A DNA stretch of 64,000 nt from Bradyrhizobium sp. CCBAU 53351 (GCF_015291745.1 NZ_CP030059.1:2011501-2075500); one strand, 5' to 3'. Positions 8,007 to 16,788 are shown, counted from the first letter of the stretch. A program made the numbers and translations. Notes: generated from the letters alone by a model not told the origin.

Positions 8007-8095
8007 CTCCTCAAGCAGGAGTCATCAGCCCACTACGGTCCAAGATTGCGGGTCAAGGCCGCCGGGCGGTTGTCGGGGGACTCCATCCCCATCTG
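8007..8095 (-). ncRNA. Fluoride riboswitch (crcB motif) aptamer
   Basis: On the minus strand GGGG-AUGGAGUC-CCCC (8090-8075) forms the first stem with the family loop. AACCGCCC follows at 8071-8064, and then GGGCUGAUGACUCCUGC at 8031-8015. The last element pairs with CCGCCC and places GACUCC (8023-8018) against the loop GGAGUC (8084-8079), giving the long-range pseudoknot of fluoride aptamers. The pattern matches the well-known Thermotoga example segment by segment, with a longer (about 32-base) insert in the second hairpin. An alternative hairpin CUCCU/AGGAG (8021-8007) would capture the pseudoknot strand and may form without ligand. The downstream genes, two crcB and a DUF190, agree with the call. 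Confidence 0.92.
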
Positions 8096-8156
8096 TGCGG
8101 CCAACCTAGCATGGAAATCGCTTGGAACAAGTGGCGGGCGCGTCTCGGCCGGCGCC

Positions 8157-8200
8157 GTCATTCGGGATTCGGCTCTTCGAGTCGCCCCGGAATGACAGTG
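8157..8200 (-). repeat. Short REP-like palindrome (cattccggg family)
   Basis: The ends gtcattc and gaatgac are inverted copies, and the inner part carries cggctcttcgag. Read on the minus strand it begins tcattccggggcg, like the copies at 2631 and 28063. It lies just upstream of the riboswitch leader and outside any gene. Confidence 0.7.
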
Positions 8201-8375
8201 CTTATGATCGCGCCTGTTCCGGCAGCGCAAGCGCAACATGGCGGCAGCATTGCGCAAAGCGCGCGTCCTTCTAACCCGCAGATTCCTAACTTGAATGTGA
8301 AGCGCAAGCGATCTTCGCGCTTTGCGGCAAGGCGATTGCATGTCACCATCGCATCATACGACGGGAGAGGCTGCG

Positions 8376-9239
8376 ATGCGCTTGCTGTTCTCGATCGGGG
8401 CTGTGCTGGCGGCCGGCATGTTTGCCGGAGGAGACGTCGCGGGCATCGCGGCGCCAGGACCTAAATTCGAGCCGCCCAAAAGTCAGCCACATAGGTCGGC
8501 GGCCGACAGAGACGCGCAGACGGTTGACGTCGAGCTGGTCCTCGCTGTCGACGTGTCCTACTCCATGGACATGGACGAGCTCGCGATCCAGCGCGAGGGC
8601 TATGCTCAGGCGATCCAGTCGAAGGAGTTCCTCCAGGCCCTGAAGCTCGGCCCGAATGGACGGATCGCGGTGACCTATTTCGAGTGGGCCGCGTCCAGCG
8701 ACCAGAAGATCATCATCCCCTGGCGGCTGGTCGATGGTCCTGAAACGGCGGATGCGGTCGCCGCCGAGATCATGAAGACGCCGATCCGGCGCGCCTCGCG
8801 CACCTCGATCTCGGGCGCGATCACCTTCGCGATGCCGCTGTTCGAAGAGGATCCCTATCGGGGCCTGCGCCGTGTGATCGACATTTCCGGCGACGGCCCA
8901 AACAACAATGGCGGCCCGGTCACGGTGGCGCGCGATGCCGCGCTCGAGAAGGGCATCGTCATCAACGGCCTGCCGATCATGGTCAAGGAGCCGTCCTATT
9001 CGACCATGGATATCGACAATCTCGATTTCTACTACGAGGACTGCGTCATCGGCGGCCCTGGCTCCTTCGTCATCACGATCAAGGACCGCGACAAATTCAA
9101 GGAAGCGATCCGCACCAAGCTGCTGATGGAGGTCGCCGGCCGCACGCCTGAGCGTCCGGTGATGCGGGTCGCCGACAAGGAGCCGCGCGTCAACTGCCTG
9201 ATCGGCGAAAAGATCTGGTCGGACCGCTGGGGGCGCTGA
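8376..9239 (+). CDS. DUF1194 family exported protein with a von Willebrand A-like fold
   Basis: The 287-residue protein starts with a signal peptide (MRLLFSIGAVLAAGMFAGG). Mature sequence follows with VELVLAVDVSYSMDMDE, a DxSxS metal-ion-dependent adhesion site of VWA domains. RVIDISGDGPNNNGG and IVINGLPIMV are typical of DUF1194, a family I know from alphaproteobacteria. I chose the ATG at 8376, which has GGGAGAGG in front, over upstream in-frame starts that would bury the signal peptide. The function is unknown; a periplasmic protein-binding role is an inference from the fold. Confidence 0.85.
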   Translation: MRLLFSIGAVLAAGMFAGGDVAGIAAPGPKFEPPKSQPHRSAADRDAQTVDVELVLAVDVSYSMDMDELAIQREGYAQAIQSKEFLQALKLGPNGRIAVTYFEWAASSDQKIIIPWRLVDGPETADAVAAEIMKTPIRRASRTSISGAITFAMPLFEEDPYRGLRRVIDISGDGPNNNGGPVTVARDAALEKGIVINGLPIMVKEPSYSTMDIDNLDFYYEDCVIGGPGSFVITIKDRDKFKEAIRTKLLMEVAGRTPERPVMRVADKEPRVNCLIGEKIWSDRWGR

Positions 9240-9404
9240 AGGGCCGGCTGAGACCTTTTGCCCGCCCGGCCCATGCCCGAGCTTAACGGCTCGTTAACCG
9301 GTGCAGGGCCCTAATCAGCCGGTTTCTGTTCGTTTCCAGTCGGCATCCTGACATTGCCGAAGCGAATGAAAGCGGGTTTATCCGGCCCGTCTCCGAGCAA
9401 TCCA

Positions 9405-10040
9405 ATGGCCATCGTCTCATCGAGCACCAACCAGATTTCGCCCGCCAACGAGCGGCTGTATCACCAGAGCGCTCTGGTCGGCGACTGGAAGGGCAATTGG
9501 GTCGGCAACAACCAGCCCGTCGGCTTCAAGGTCGTGAACATCCGCGGCGCCCGGGCGCAGGTCGAGTACACCCATAACGGCCACACTGAGCGCGGCTTTG
9601 CCGAGGTCCAGGGCACGCTCATCACCTTCGGCGGGGTCACGGTCGGCACCAAGGACGGCAAGAACATGGTGATGCTGTTCTCCTTCGGAGGCGCCGGCAA
9701 GCAGACCGCCAATCTCGAGAAGCAGGCCCCACCGGCTTCCGACAGCCGTCTGATGGGAAGCTGGGGCGGCTATTCCAGCGCCAACGGCAAGAGCGCGAGC
9801 TTCAAGGTGCTGGCCGTCAACGGCAAGGAAGCGCAGGTCAGCGTTACCACCGACGGCGTCACTCGCCAGGGCACCGGCTACGTCTACAAGAACGTCATCA
9901 TGTTCGGGCAGACGCAGATCGCGACAGACGACGGGCAGAACGGCAAGGTGATCTACCAGGTCGGCACGAAATCCTTCATGGTGCCGGTGACGAAATATCC
10001 GCCGGCCGATTCATCGTCCTCCGTGGACAGGACCGCCTGA
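9405..10040 (+). CDS. Hypothetical protein with two copies of a ~70-residue repeat
   Basis: I do not recognise a named family. From the ATG at 9405 the protein has 211 residues and no signal peptide or membrane segment. It contains two similar blocks. The first runs from LVGDWKGNWVG and the second from LMGSWGGYSSA. Both follow the pattern L-x-G-x-W-x-G ... FKV ... G-x-x-AQV ... T-x-x-G ... FG ... T-x-DG. The pattern of short strands and glycine turns suggests a duplicated beta-rich domain. An ATG at 9354 is possible but adds a poorly conserved-looking basic leader. Confidence 0.72.
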   Translation: MAIVSSSTNQISPANERLYHQSALVGDWKGNWVGNNQPVGFKVVNIRGARAQVEYTHNGHTERGFAEVQGTLITFGGVTVGTKDGKNMVMLFSFGGAGKQTANLEKQAPPASDSRLMGSWGGYSSANGKSASFKVLAVNGKEAQVSVTTDGVTRQGTGYVYKNVIMFGQTQIATDDGQNGKVIYQVGTKSFMVPVTKYPPADSSSSVDRTA

Positions 10041-10067
10041 GCGCGCCGTCTTTCGTCGGTCTCTCCA

Positions 10068-10853
10068 TCACCGGTTCGGCGCCCGCTTCTCCACGAACGC
10101 TCTCAAACGCTCCTGCGCCTCGTCGGTCGTTGCGACATTGCAGAAATCATCCACGGCGCTCGCGATGCTGCGCCGATAGTCGAGATCGACCTGGCGCATG
10201 AAGGCGGCGCGGCCCATCCGCAGCACCGCGGCCGATTTAGCGGAAAATTGCGCCGCAAGCCTCAGCACCTCCGTCTCGAGTTCGGCATCATCCACCACGC
10301 GGTTCAGCACGCCGAGCTCGCGCGCTTCCATGGCGCTGAAGACCCGGCCGGTGAACAGCAGCTCGAAGGCACGATGACGTCCGACGATGCGCGGCAGATG
10401 CGCATAATGGATCGCGGGAATGACGCCGACGTCGATCTCGGGATAGCCGAACGTCGCGCTCTCCGCCGCGAGCACCACGTCGCACGACACCGCCATGGTC
10501 ATGCCGCCGCCGCGCGCCGCGCCACCGACCGCGGCGATCGACGGCTTTCCCAGCCTGTACTGCGCATCGTAGAGGTCGATATAGAGCGCCTGGAGGAATT
10601 CGCGGATCTCGGCGCCGGACTTGCCGAGCAGGATGTCGAGATCGAGGCCCGCCGAAAAACGTTTTGCAATCGCACTCGCCAGCACGACGACGCGCGCGCC
10701 GTCATCGTCCGCCGCGCGGCGGAAGGCTGCGACGACGCTGCGGATCATCTCGAGGCTCAGCGCGTTGACGGGCGGGCGGCGTAGCGTGATGCGAGCGACG
10801 TCGCCGAGACGTTGGTACGCGACGGGATTGTCAGATGTCACCGCTTTCTCCAT
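10068..10853 (-). CDS. Enoyl-CoA hydratase/isomerase family protein (crotonase)
   Basis: The 261-residue protein has the crotonase fold signatures: RFSAGLDLDILLG (oxyanion hole side), AARGGGMTMAVSCDVVLAAESATFGYPEIDVGVIP and GRVFSAMEARELGVLNRVV. Canonical hydratases carry Glu144 in GGGCEL and Glu164 in PEI. Here the first position reads GGGMTM, with no Glu, and the second keeps Glu in YPEI. Such enzymes can be isomerases, hydrolases or hydratases with one acid. It starts 4 bases after the nucleotidyltransferase stop, so the two are probably one operon. Confidence 0.85.
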   Translation of the reverse strand: MEKAVTSDNPVAYQRLGDVARITLRRPPVNALSLEMIRSVVAAFRRAADDDGARVVVLASAIAKRFSAGLDLDILLGKSGAEIREFLQALYIDLYDAQYRLGKPSIAAVGGAARGGGMTMAVSCDVVLAAESATFGYPEIDVGVIPAIHYAHLPRIVGRHRAFELLFTGRVFSAMEARELGVLNRVVDDAELETEVLRLAAQFSAKSAAVLRMGRAAFMRQVDLDYRRSIASAVDDFCNVATTDEAQERLRAFVEKRAPNR

Positions 10854-10857
10854 GCCT

Positions 10858-11685
10858 TCATTGGGACAGCACCTTCAACTCGCGGTCGATGTTGCGCAAG
10901 ACGTCACAAGCGGGTGCAAGGGCGCCATCGCCGATCAGCCGCCAGACGTCGTCGGTCCGTTCCGCCAGATGCGGGATCGTCAGCGGCAACAGGGCGGCTT
11001 CGTGCAGCGCGCCCTTTTCGTTGATGAGATAGCGTTGGTTGAGCGCGAACAGCACCTGCGCGATGCAGGCGAGCGATCTGTAGAGAGAGCCCGCGACGTG
11101 GGTCCGGTCGCCGCGCGCAACGGCGAGCTCGGCGTTCTCGATGCCGAATGAGATTTCCCACTGGAAGCGCTGGATCAGGACGTCGCGCAGCGGTCGTGGA
11201 TAGGGCAGGGCGATCGATTTCAGCCGCGCGATCAGGTCCTCCGGATCGTGCAGGGGCTGGCAATAGGCGATCTCGCCCATCCAGATGGCCGAGCAGAAGC
11301 CGTGCGGATGGCCGGGCTGATAATCCATGGTGACGAGGCCGGCATGGCAGGACTTCATCACGGCTTCGACCGTATCGGCATTGCGATAGAGCAGATCGAC
11401 CTTGCGGCCTTCCACAGACAGCCAGGCGCCGCCGACGATCCATGGTCCCCATTCGCCGACCGGCGTCACGGTCGTGGCGGCGGGATCGTCGGCGATCTCC
11501 TTCGCAGCCGCCAGCAGCCGCTCGGTGTCGAGCGGGCTCGCGGCGGCGAAATAGAGCCCGACATCATGGTCGGAAGTGGGATGCGCGCTGCCTCGCGCGC
11601 GCGAGCCGCCGAGCACGATGGCCGCGACGCCGGGGACGTCGCGGAACGCGGATATCAGGCGCGAGAGCAACGGATCGGGGGGCAT
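10858..11685 (-). CDS. Nucleotidyltransferase-domain protein
   Basis: From the ATG at 11685 the protein has 275 residues. Residues 20-46 carry the DNA-polymerase-beta-like nucleotidyltransferase motif GGSRARGSAHPTSDHDVGLY, with the GS and DxD-type metal ligands (SDHD), and a third acid is likely in RKVDLLY. The C-terminal half is helical and resembles substrate-binding parts of aminoglycoside adenylyltransferase-like proteins. The substrate is unknown. An upstream in-frame ATG at 11757 would add 24 residues without family features. Confidence 0.78.
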   Translation of the reverse strand: MPPDPLLSRLISAFRDVPGVAAIVLGGSRARGSAHPTSDHDVGLYFAAASPLDTERLLAAAKEIADDPAATTVTPVGEWGPWIVGGAWLSVEGRKVDLLYRNADTVEAVMKSCHAGLVTMDYQPGHPHGFCSAIWMGEIAYCQPLHDPEDLIARLKSIALPYPRPLRDVLIQRFQWEISFGIENAELAVARGDRTHVAGSLYRSLACIAQVLFALNQRYLINEKGALHEAALLPLTIPHLAERTDDVWRLIGDGALAPACDVLRNIDRELKVLSQ

Positions 11686-11794
11686 GAGGTTCAGTTGTCG
11701 GGACGGCTCACGGCCGCGACATTGGTGCGGCCGCGGCGCTGGCATTGGCCATATCAAGGCAGTATAATCTGCAAAAGTCTTGACGGTAGCTTCA

Positions 11795-12412
11795 ATGTCC
11801 AGCCTTGCCCCTTCATCCGTTGTCGTAGCCTTGCTCGCTGTGCTTTGCCCGATCGCGGCCCCGGTTCAGGCCCAGGTCGCGCCGCTGAGATATTGGGTGC
11901 CCGGCGGGCCTTTCGGTCTCAGTGGCGGCGCCAACCAGAGTTCCGATAGATATGGCAATTTCACCAGCCTCAATGCTGGCGATGCGGATTCGCGTAGCGG
12001 CGCGGCGAACGGCTTCTTCGTCGGCAGCCAGCGCGGCAATCTCAATTGGAGCGCGCTCGGTCAGATCGGACTCAGTCAGGCCGGATTTGCCGGAAATTTC
12101 AACGCGCTCTCTTATGACAGTACGCAGTTCGGCTACAGCACCAAGACCGCGGGCGGCTTGCCCGTGACGTTCTTCGCTGGTTTCGACACTTTGAAATATG
12201 GCAATGGCATCGGCAGCTCGATTGCGCCGCTAACCTCGGGCGCGGCACCCGGCTACAGCGCGTTTGCGGGCGTGGAATTCAAGCCGACCTCCAATCTCAG
12301 CCTGTCGTTCGGTGCCGGTTTCATCCAGCAGGACTCGGGCCGCATGGACAGCGATATCCGATCGAACATGCTGCCCGGCGAGTCGCCGGCGCTGAGCGGG
12401 CTGCGGCGTTAG
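11795..12412 (+). CDS. Exported hypothetical protein, probably outer-membrane
   Basis: From the ATG at 11795 the protein has 205 residues, with a signal peptide ending near APVQAQ. The mature part is rich in Gly, Ser, Asn and aromatic residues, with alternating hydrophobic strands such as FFVGSQRGNLNWSALGQIGL and NLSLSFGAGFIQQ. That is the style of small outer-membrane beta barrels, although I cannot place it in a named family. Its last four bases overlap the end of the convergent nitroreductase-like gene. Confidence 0.7.
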   Translation: MSSLAPSSVVVALLAVLCPIAAPVQAQVAPLRYWVPGGPFGLSGGANQSSDRYGNFTSLNAGDADSRSGAANGFFVGSQRGNLNWSALGQIGLSQAGFAGNFNALSYDSTQFGYSTKTAGGLPVTFFAGFDTLKYGNGIGSSIAPLTSGAAPGYSAFAGVEFKPTSNLSLSFGAGFIQQDSGRMDSDIRSNMLPGESPALSGLRR

Positions 12413-13488
12413 GATCGCATCACCAGCTCCGGCGGACGCCGCGGCGATTTCGGCAGGTCCGGACCGGCTCCGAAGCGCATCACGATATCGCATCGCCGTT
12501 CGCCCAGTCCAAGCGAGGCCGCAAATTGCGACCTCAGCGCCGCCACCTCGACCGGCTGGTTGACGAAGGCATATTTCAGTCCCAGCGCGGTTGCCAGCAA
12601 GCCGAAGCGCTGGCAGGCGCGCCCGACCGCGATCCAGTGCGATTTGTCGCTGCGATCTGCAGCGAGCGCGACGACACCCGCCGAGCTGGCAAGCTGTTCG
12701 CGGTACTTCTTGTTTTCCCCGCTTTCGGTGAAGAAGAGTTTCAGAAGTGGCCGCCCTAGCCATGACGGCAGGGAGGGATTTCCCGAGGCAGGCGCGAACA
12801 ACCCGTCCATGGTCGCGAGCGCTTCCGCCTCGTTGAAGCGAATCCAGCTCACGAGCTCGCGCATGAAGGCCTTGTCGCGCATTTGCGCCGAATTGCCTTC
12901 GAGCACGTAGTCGGCGACCCCGGCCAGCGCGGCGCGCTCGGTCATCAGGATGGCTGTGACGTCAGGTTGACGACAGGCATCCTCGAGCCGACGCAAGGTC
13001 TCGGGCGCGACGGGCCTGCCGTCGAACGCCGCGCGGGTGCATTGCCTGATCGGAATCGCGGCCGCCAACGCAGATGGGGCGGGCGGCGCTTGCTCGAGCG
13101 CGATCACGATCCGGTCGCCGTCGATGACTGGGTCGGCGCGCCAGCCCAGCGTGGACGCCGCGAGGATGAGGTTTTCGGCGGCGCAGCCGAGACTGACGAA
13201 CAGGTGATGATCGTCCGGATCGACGGCCGGGCAGCGGCGCGAAAAATCCGGCGCGATCGCGATGTCGTTGCCGCGTGCGGCGAAGATCCACGGTTGGGTG
13301 TTGTGGCTGTTGGCCGCGAGAGTGGCAAAGCGCACGAGTTCGCGATCCCGCGGCACGGCCCGCAGCGGAGCCCGAGATGCCGTCACCGCCGCGTCATAGG
13401 TCATCGCCGCCCCTGCGGCGGGAAGACCGCTGATCGCAGTCGCGGACAACCCGAGCGCGGTTGCGATGAACTGTCGCCGGTCAACCAC
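12409..13488 (-). CDS. Tat-exported nitroreductase-like (Acg-type) protein
   Basis: The 359-residue protein begins MVDRRQFIATALGLSATA, a twin-arginine signal with a hydrophobic stretch ending near AGAA. The mature part has the nitroreductase-superfamily segment LVRFATLAANSHNTQPWIF (FMN contact) and a second half with SDKSHWIAVGRACQRFGLLATALGLKYAFVNQPVE, as in Acg/Rv2032-type proteins. These are diverged two-domain nitroreductases whose substrates are mostly unknown. Export by Tat would fit a protein folded around a flavin in the cytoplasm. Confidence 0.8.
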   Translation of the reverse strand: MVDRRQFIATALGLSATAISGLPAAGAAMTYDAAVTASRAPLRAVPRDRELVRFATLAANSHNTQPWIFAARGNDIAIAPDFSRRCPAVDPDDHHLFVSLGCAAENLILAASTLGWRADPVIDGDRIVIALEQAPPAPSALAAAIPIRQCTRAAFDGRPVAPETLRRLEDACRQPDVTAILMTERAALAGVADYVLEGNSAQMRDKAFMRELVSWIRFNEAEALATMDGLFAPASGNPSLPSWLGRPLLKLFFTESGENKKYREQLASSAGVVALAADRSDKSHWIAVGRACQRFGLLATALGLKYAFVNQPVEVAALRSQFAASLGLGERRCDIVMRFGAGPDLPKSPRRPPELVMRS

Positions 13489-13599
13489 AAGCGTCCGCTC
13501 CCTGCCGTTGCGCAGGATGCGTCTAGCAGTGGCGGGCTCCGGAACGATTGACCGGAATCAAGATCGGACACCGAATTCCGCGCAATCCGGGTTTGCGCA

Positions 13600-14508
13600 T
13601 CACGACAAGCCCGCCACCAGCGGCCGCTGCAGATGCCGGGCCATGAGCTCGGCCGCCTCGGTGTAGCGCCGCGTCTCCAGAACGTCGAGCAGGCGCAAAT
13701 GCTCGCGCACGTGCCGCCGCATGCCCTCGCGGTCGGCGAAGCTGCGATAGGCGAACAGGCGTCTGATCGAGTTCACGCGCTTCAGCGCTTCGAGAAAGAA
13801 GGGGTTGCCGGCTCCACGGATAATCTCTTCGTGGAATTCGCAGCCCGACTGAAAGATCTCGCCGATCGTCATCTTCTCGATCTCGCCTTCAAACACGCGT
13901 TGCTGGCGTTCGCGCAGGCGCACGATCACCTCCTGCGGTAGCGAAAAGCCGGGCTGCGCGATGGCCGCCGGCTCGATCACCGCGCGAAATGCCTTGGCCT
14001 GCGCTTGCGCTTCGGGACTGGAGACCGTCTCCGCAAAACGCCAGCCATAGCCCGGCAGGCGTGCGATCCAGCCCTCGGCGGCGATCCGGTCCAGCAGCCG
14101 CTGCAACTCGGCGCGCGTGACGTCATAGCGGCGCATCAGCTCCGCCTCGGTGACGTCGACCGGCAGCCGTGTCGCGAGCACGTCGCCCGCGACGGTCGCA
14201 TACACCTGCTCGTTGCGCCTGACCGCCGCGAGCGCGGGCTGGGCTGCGCCGCTGGTCGGATTCTTCGCCAGCACGAAGCCGCGATGCGGCTCGCCGCGCG
14301 CCAATCCCGCCGCTTCCAGCGCCTTGAGGCCGAGCCGGATCGGCGCGCGTGAAAGGTCCAGCGCATCCGCAAGCCTTTGCTCGATCAGGCGGTCGCCGGC
14401 CTTCATGCCCTCGCGCCGGGCGAGCGCCATGATCAGCCCGGCGAGGTGCTCGGCGCGTTCGGAACCATTCTTGTCGCTGCGCGGTCGGGAACTATCGGAT
14501 GCGCTCAT
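13600..14508 (-). CDS. GntR-family regulator with two winged-helix domains and an FCD domain
   Basis: From the ATG at 14508 the protein has 302 residues. The first winged helix is at about residues 15-75 (LIEQRLADALDLSRAPIRLGLKALEAAGLA). A second winged-helix-like block follows at about 95-140 (VTEAELMRRYDVTRAELQRLLDRIAAEGWIARLPGYGWRF). The C-terminal FCD-type helical domain (about 150-300) contains the His-rich HEEIIRGAGNPF and HVREHLRLLDVLE, likely metal and effector ligands. It is divergent from the lyase/CoA-transferase/ABC operon, which it probably controls. Confidence 0.87.
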   Translation of the reverse strand: MSASDSSRPRSDKNGSERAEHLAGLIMALARREGMKAGDRLIEQRLADALDLSRAPIRLGLKALEAAGLARGEPHRGFVLAKNPTSGAAQPALAAVRRNEQVYATVAGDVLATRLPVDVTEAELMRRYDVTRAELQRLLDRIAAEGWIARLPGYGWRFAETVSSPEAQAQAKAFRAVIEPAAIAQPGFSLPQEVIVRLRERQQRVFEGEIEKMTIGEIFQSGCEFHEEIIRGAGNPFFLEALKRVNSIRRLFAYRSFADREGMRRHVREHLRLLDVLETRRYTEAAELMARHLQRPLVAGLS

Positions 14509-14551
14509 TGCAGTGCATGCAAGTTTTAGGGCTTGACAGACTGTCCCACAG

Positions 14552-14572
14552 ATTGTTCTTTTCTGCAACAAT
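14552..14572. promoter_or_regulatory. Candidate GntR operator between the regulator and the lyase operon
   Basis: ATTGT (14552-14556) and ACAAT (14568-14572) form an inverted repeat with an 11-base spacer, and a second ACAAT follows at 14575-14579. A TTGACA (14533-14538) lies just upstream in the plus direction. The position in the divergent intergenic region suits an operator for the GntR protein, but the arms are short. Confidence 0.35.
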
Positions 14573-14599
14573 ATACAATCGACCCAGGGAGAGAGCCCG

Positions 14600-15535
14600 A
14601 TGGTGCGCGCGCCCGATGTCTACATTTGCGAGGTTGCTCCGCGCGACGGTCTGCAGAACCTGGACATCTTCGTTCCGACCGAAGCCAAATGCGCACTGAT
14701 CGACACGATCGCCGCTGCCGGCGTCCGCGAGATCGATGCCGGATCGTTCGTGCCGCCAAAGGTCGTGCCGCAATTCGCCGACGTCGATGCGGTGATGGCG
14801 CATGCGCTGACCCACAAGTCCGCGACCATCGGCGCGCTGGTGCCGAATCCGAAGGGCGCCGGGCGCGCTATCGCGGCAGGCGTTGACGCCGTCTATTTCG
14901 TCATCTCCGCGAGCGAGACGCACAACCAGGCCAATGTCCGCCGCTCGGTCGACGAGCAGATCGAAGCATTTCGCGCGGTCCGCGCCGCGATCGACGACCG
15001 GCCTGTGGGCCAGCGGCCGCAATTGATGGGCGCGATCTCCACCTCCTTCGGCTGCTCGCTGGAGGGTGAGGTGAGTGAAGCGGCCGTGTGCCAGGTGGCG
15101 CGTGCCTTTGCCGAGGCCCGCGCCGACGAGATCGGGCTTGCCGACACCGTCGGTTATGCGACGCCCAAATCGATCGGGCAGATCGTCTCGGCGGTGCGGC
15201 GCGAGGTCGGATCGCAAATGACCCTGCGGCTGCATCTGCACGACACGCTCGGTGCCGGCCTCGCCAATGCCGTCGCGGGCCTCGAAGCCGGCATCCGCCG
15301 GTTCGATGCCGCGGTGTCCGGCCTCGGGGGCTGTCCCTTTGCTCCGGGAGCGCGCGGCAACATCGTCACCGAGGACCTCGTGTTCATGCTGGAACGCATG
15401 GGCCTCTCCACCGGCATCGACCTCGATCGCCTGATGCAGACGCGCGAAATTCTCGCCCGCCATATTCCGGCAGCACATTTGACGGGGCATCTGCACGAGG
15501 CCGGAATCCCGAAGGTCCTGCGGAGCGCGGCATGA
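14600..15535 (+). CDS. Hydroxymethylglutaryl-CoA lyase family protein
   Basis: HMG-CoA lyases cleave 3-hydroxy-3-methylglutaryl-CoA to acetyl-CoA and acetoacetate in a TIM barrel with a divalent metal. The 311-residue protein has EVAPRDGLQNL at residues 11-21 (catalytic Arg and metal-binding Asp), LRLHLHDTLGAGLAN (metal-binding His residues) and the signature GLGGCPFAPGARGNIVTEDL with the catalytic Cys. Its stop overlaps the start of a family III CoA-transferase (ATGA), so the CoA ester may be made by the partner gene and then cleaved. A related acyl-CoA lyase activity cannot be excluded. Confidence 0.9.
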   Translation: MVRAPDVYICEVAPRDGLQNLDIFVPTEAKCALIDTIAAAGVREIDAGSFVPPKVVPQFADVDAVMAHALTHKSATIGALVPNPKGAGRAIAAGVDAVYFVISASETHNQANVRRSVDEQIEAFRAVRAAIDDRPVGQRPQLMGAISTSFGCSLEGEVSEAAVCQVARAFAEARADEIGLADTVGYATPKSIGQIVSAVRREVGSQMTLRLHLHDTLGAGLANAVAGLEAGIRRFDAAVSGLGGCPFAPGARGNIVTEDLVFMLERMGLSTGIDLDRLMQTREILARHIPAAHLTGHLHEAGIPKVLRSAA

Positions 15536-16746
15536 GCATGGCTGCGCGTGAGACGGCATCGGAGCTCCGCCCGCTCGCCGGCCTTCGGGTCGTCGAGTTC
15601 AGCCAGATGGTGATGGGGCCGAGCTGCGGCTTGATCCTCGCCGATCTCGGCGCCGACGTGATCAAGGTCGAGCCGCCCAAGGGCGACCGCACCCGGTTTT
15701 TCAAGGGACCCGCCGCCGGCTTCTTCGCCACCTACAGCCGCAACAAGCGCAGCATCGCGCTCGACACGTCGACGGCGGAAGGCCAGGGCGTCGCGCGCAG
15801 GCTCATCGAGAACAGCGACGTCCTGATCGAGAATTTCCGGCCGGGCCTATTGAAGCGGATCGGCCTCGACTACGAGAGCGTCGCGGCCTTCGCGCCACGT
15901 CTGATCTATTGCTCGCTCAAGGGCTATTTGCCCGGACCTTACGAGAACCGCCTCGCGCTCGACGAGGTCGTGCAAATGATGGGGGGCCTTGCTTACATGA
16001 CCGGCCTGCCCGACCGTCCGATGCGCGCCGGCGCCTCGGTCAACGATGTCATGGGCGGCATGTTCGGTGTGATCGCGATCCAGGCTGCGCTCGCCGAGCG
16101 GCAGCGGACCGGCCGGGGCCGCTACATCCAGAGCGCGCTGTACGAGAACAACGTGTTCCTGATGGCGCAGGCCATGATGTGCGAGGTGGTCAGCGGCCAG
16201 CCGTCCATTCCATATTCGATCAAGGACAGTCCGTGGCCGGTCTACGATCTTTTCGACACCAAGGACGGCTCGAAGCTGTTCGTCACCATCGTCGGCGAAG
16301 AGCAATGGGAGGCGTTCTGTCGGGCCTTCGATCGCGAAGCCTGGCTCGTTGATCCGCGCTTTGCGACGAGCAACGATCGCGTCGATCATCGCAGCTGGCT
16401 GATCCCCGAGATCGCGAAGATCTTCAAGCAATGGGACAAGGCCGATCTCGCAGCGCGTCTTGAACAACTCGATCTGCCCTACGCCCCGGTGAACAAACCC
16501 GGCGACCTCTTCGATGATCCGCATCTCAACCGGTCGGGCGGCCTGACCGAGATTCGGCTGCCCGGCGGCGGCGAGGCCAAGACGCCGCTGCTGCCGATTT
16601 CCATGGACGGAAGGCGCCTGCCCAATCGCTACGATCCACCTGGGATCGGCGAGCACAGCGGCGAGATCCTGAACGAGATCGGGATGTCGCCGAATGAGAT
16701 CGAAGCGCTCCGACAGGCCGGGACGATCAAGGTCGCGCCGTCCTGA
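15532..16746 (+). CDS. Family III CoA-transferase (CaiB/BaiF)
   Basis: The 404-residue protein has the CaiB/BaiF N-terminus LAGLRVVEFSQMVMGPSCGLILADLGADVIKVEPPKGD and NKRSIALDTSTAEG. The catalytic aspartate is most likely in RAGASVNDVMGGMFG, followed by GRGRYIQSALYENNV. These enzymes move CoA from a donor such as succinyl-CoA to a carboxylic acid through an aspartyl-CoA ester. The start ATG overlaps the lyase stop; a second ATG 6 bases on is possible. With the lyase it would activate and cleave one substrate. Confidence 0.93.
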   Translation: MSMAARETASELRPLAGLRVVEFSQMVMGPSCGLILADLGADVIKVEPPKGDRTRFFKGPAAGFFATYSRNKRSIALDTSTAEGQGVARRLIENSDVLIENFRPGLLKRIGLDYESVAAFAPRLIYCSLKGYLPGPYENRLALDEVVQMMGGLAYMTGLPDRPMRAGASVNDVMGGMFGVIAIQAALAERQRTGRGRYIQSALYENNVFLMAQAMMCEVVSGQPSIPYSIKDSPWPVYDLFDTKDGSKLFVTIVGEEQWEAFCRAFDREAWLVDPRFATSNDRVDHRSWLIPEIAKIFKQWDKADLAARLEQLDLPYAPVNKPGDLFDDPHLNRSGGLTEIRLPGGGEAKTPLLPISMDGRRLPNRYDPPGIGEHSGEILNEIGMSPNEIEALRQAGTIKVAPS

Positions 16747-16788
16747 TCGATCGGTGCCATCGAACAAGAGCAAAGGGAGGAGGAGCAC

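Noticed and set aside
15088-15531. Longer N-terminal extension of the CoA-transferase
   Set aside because: It lies wholly inside the lyase gene in another frame; the family N-terminus starts after 15532.
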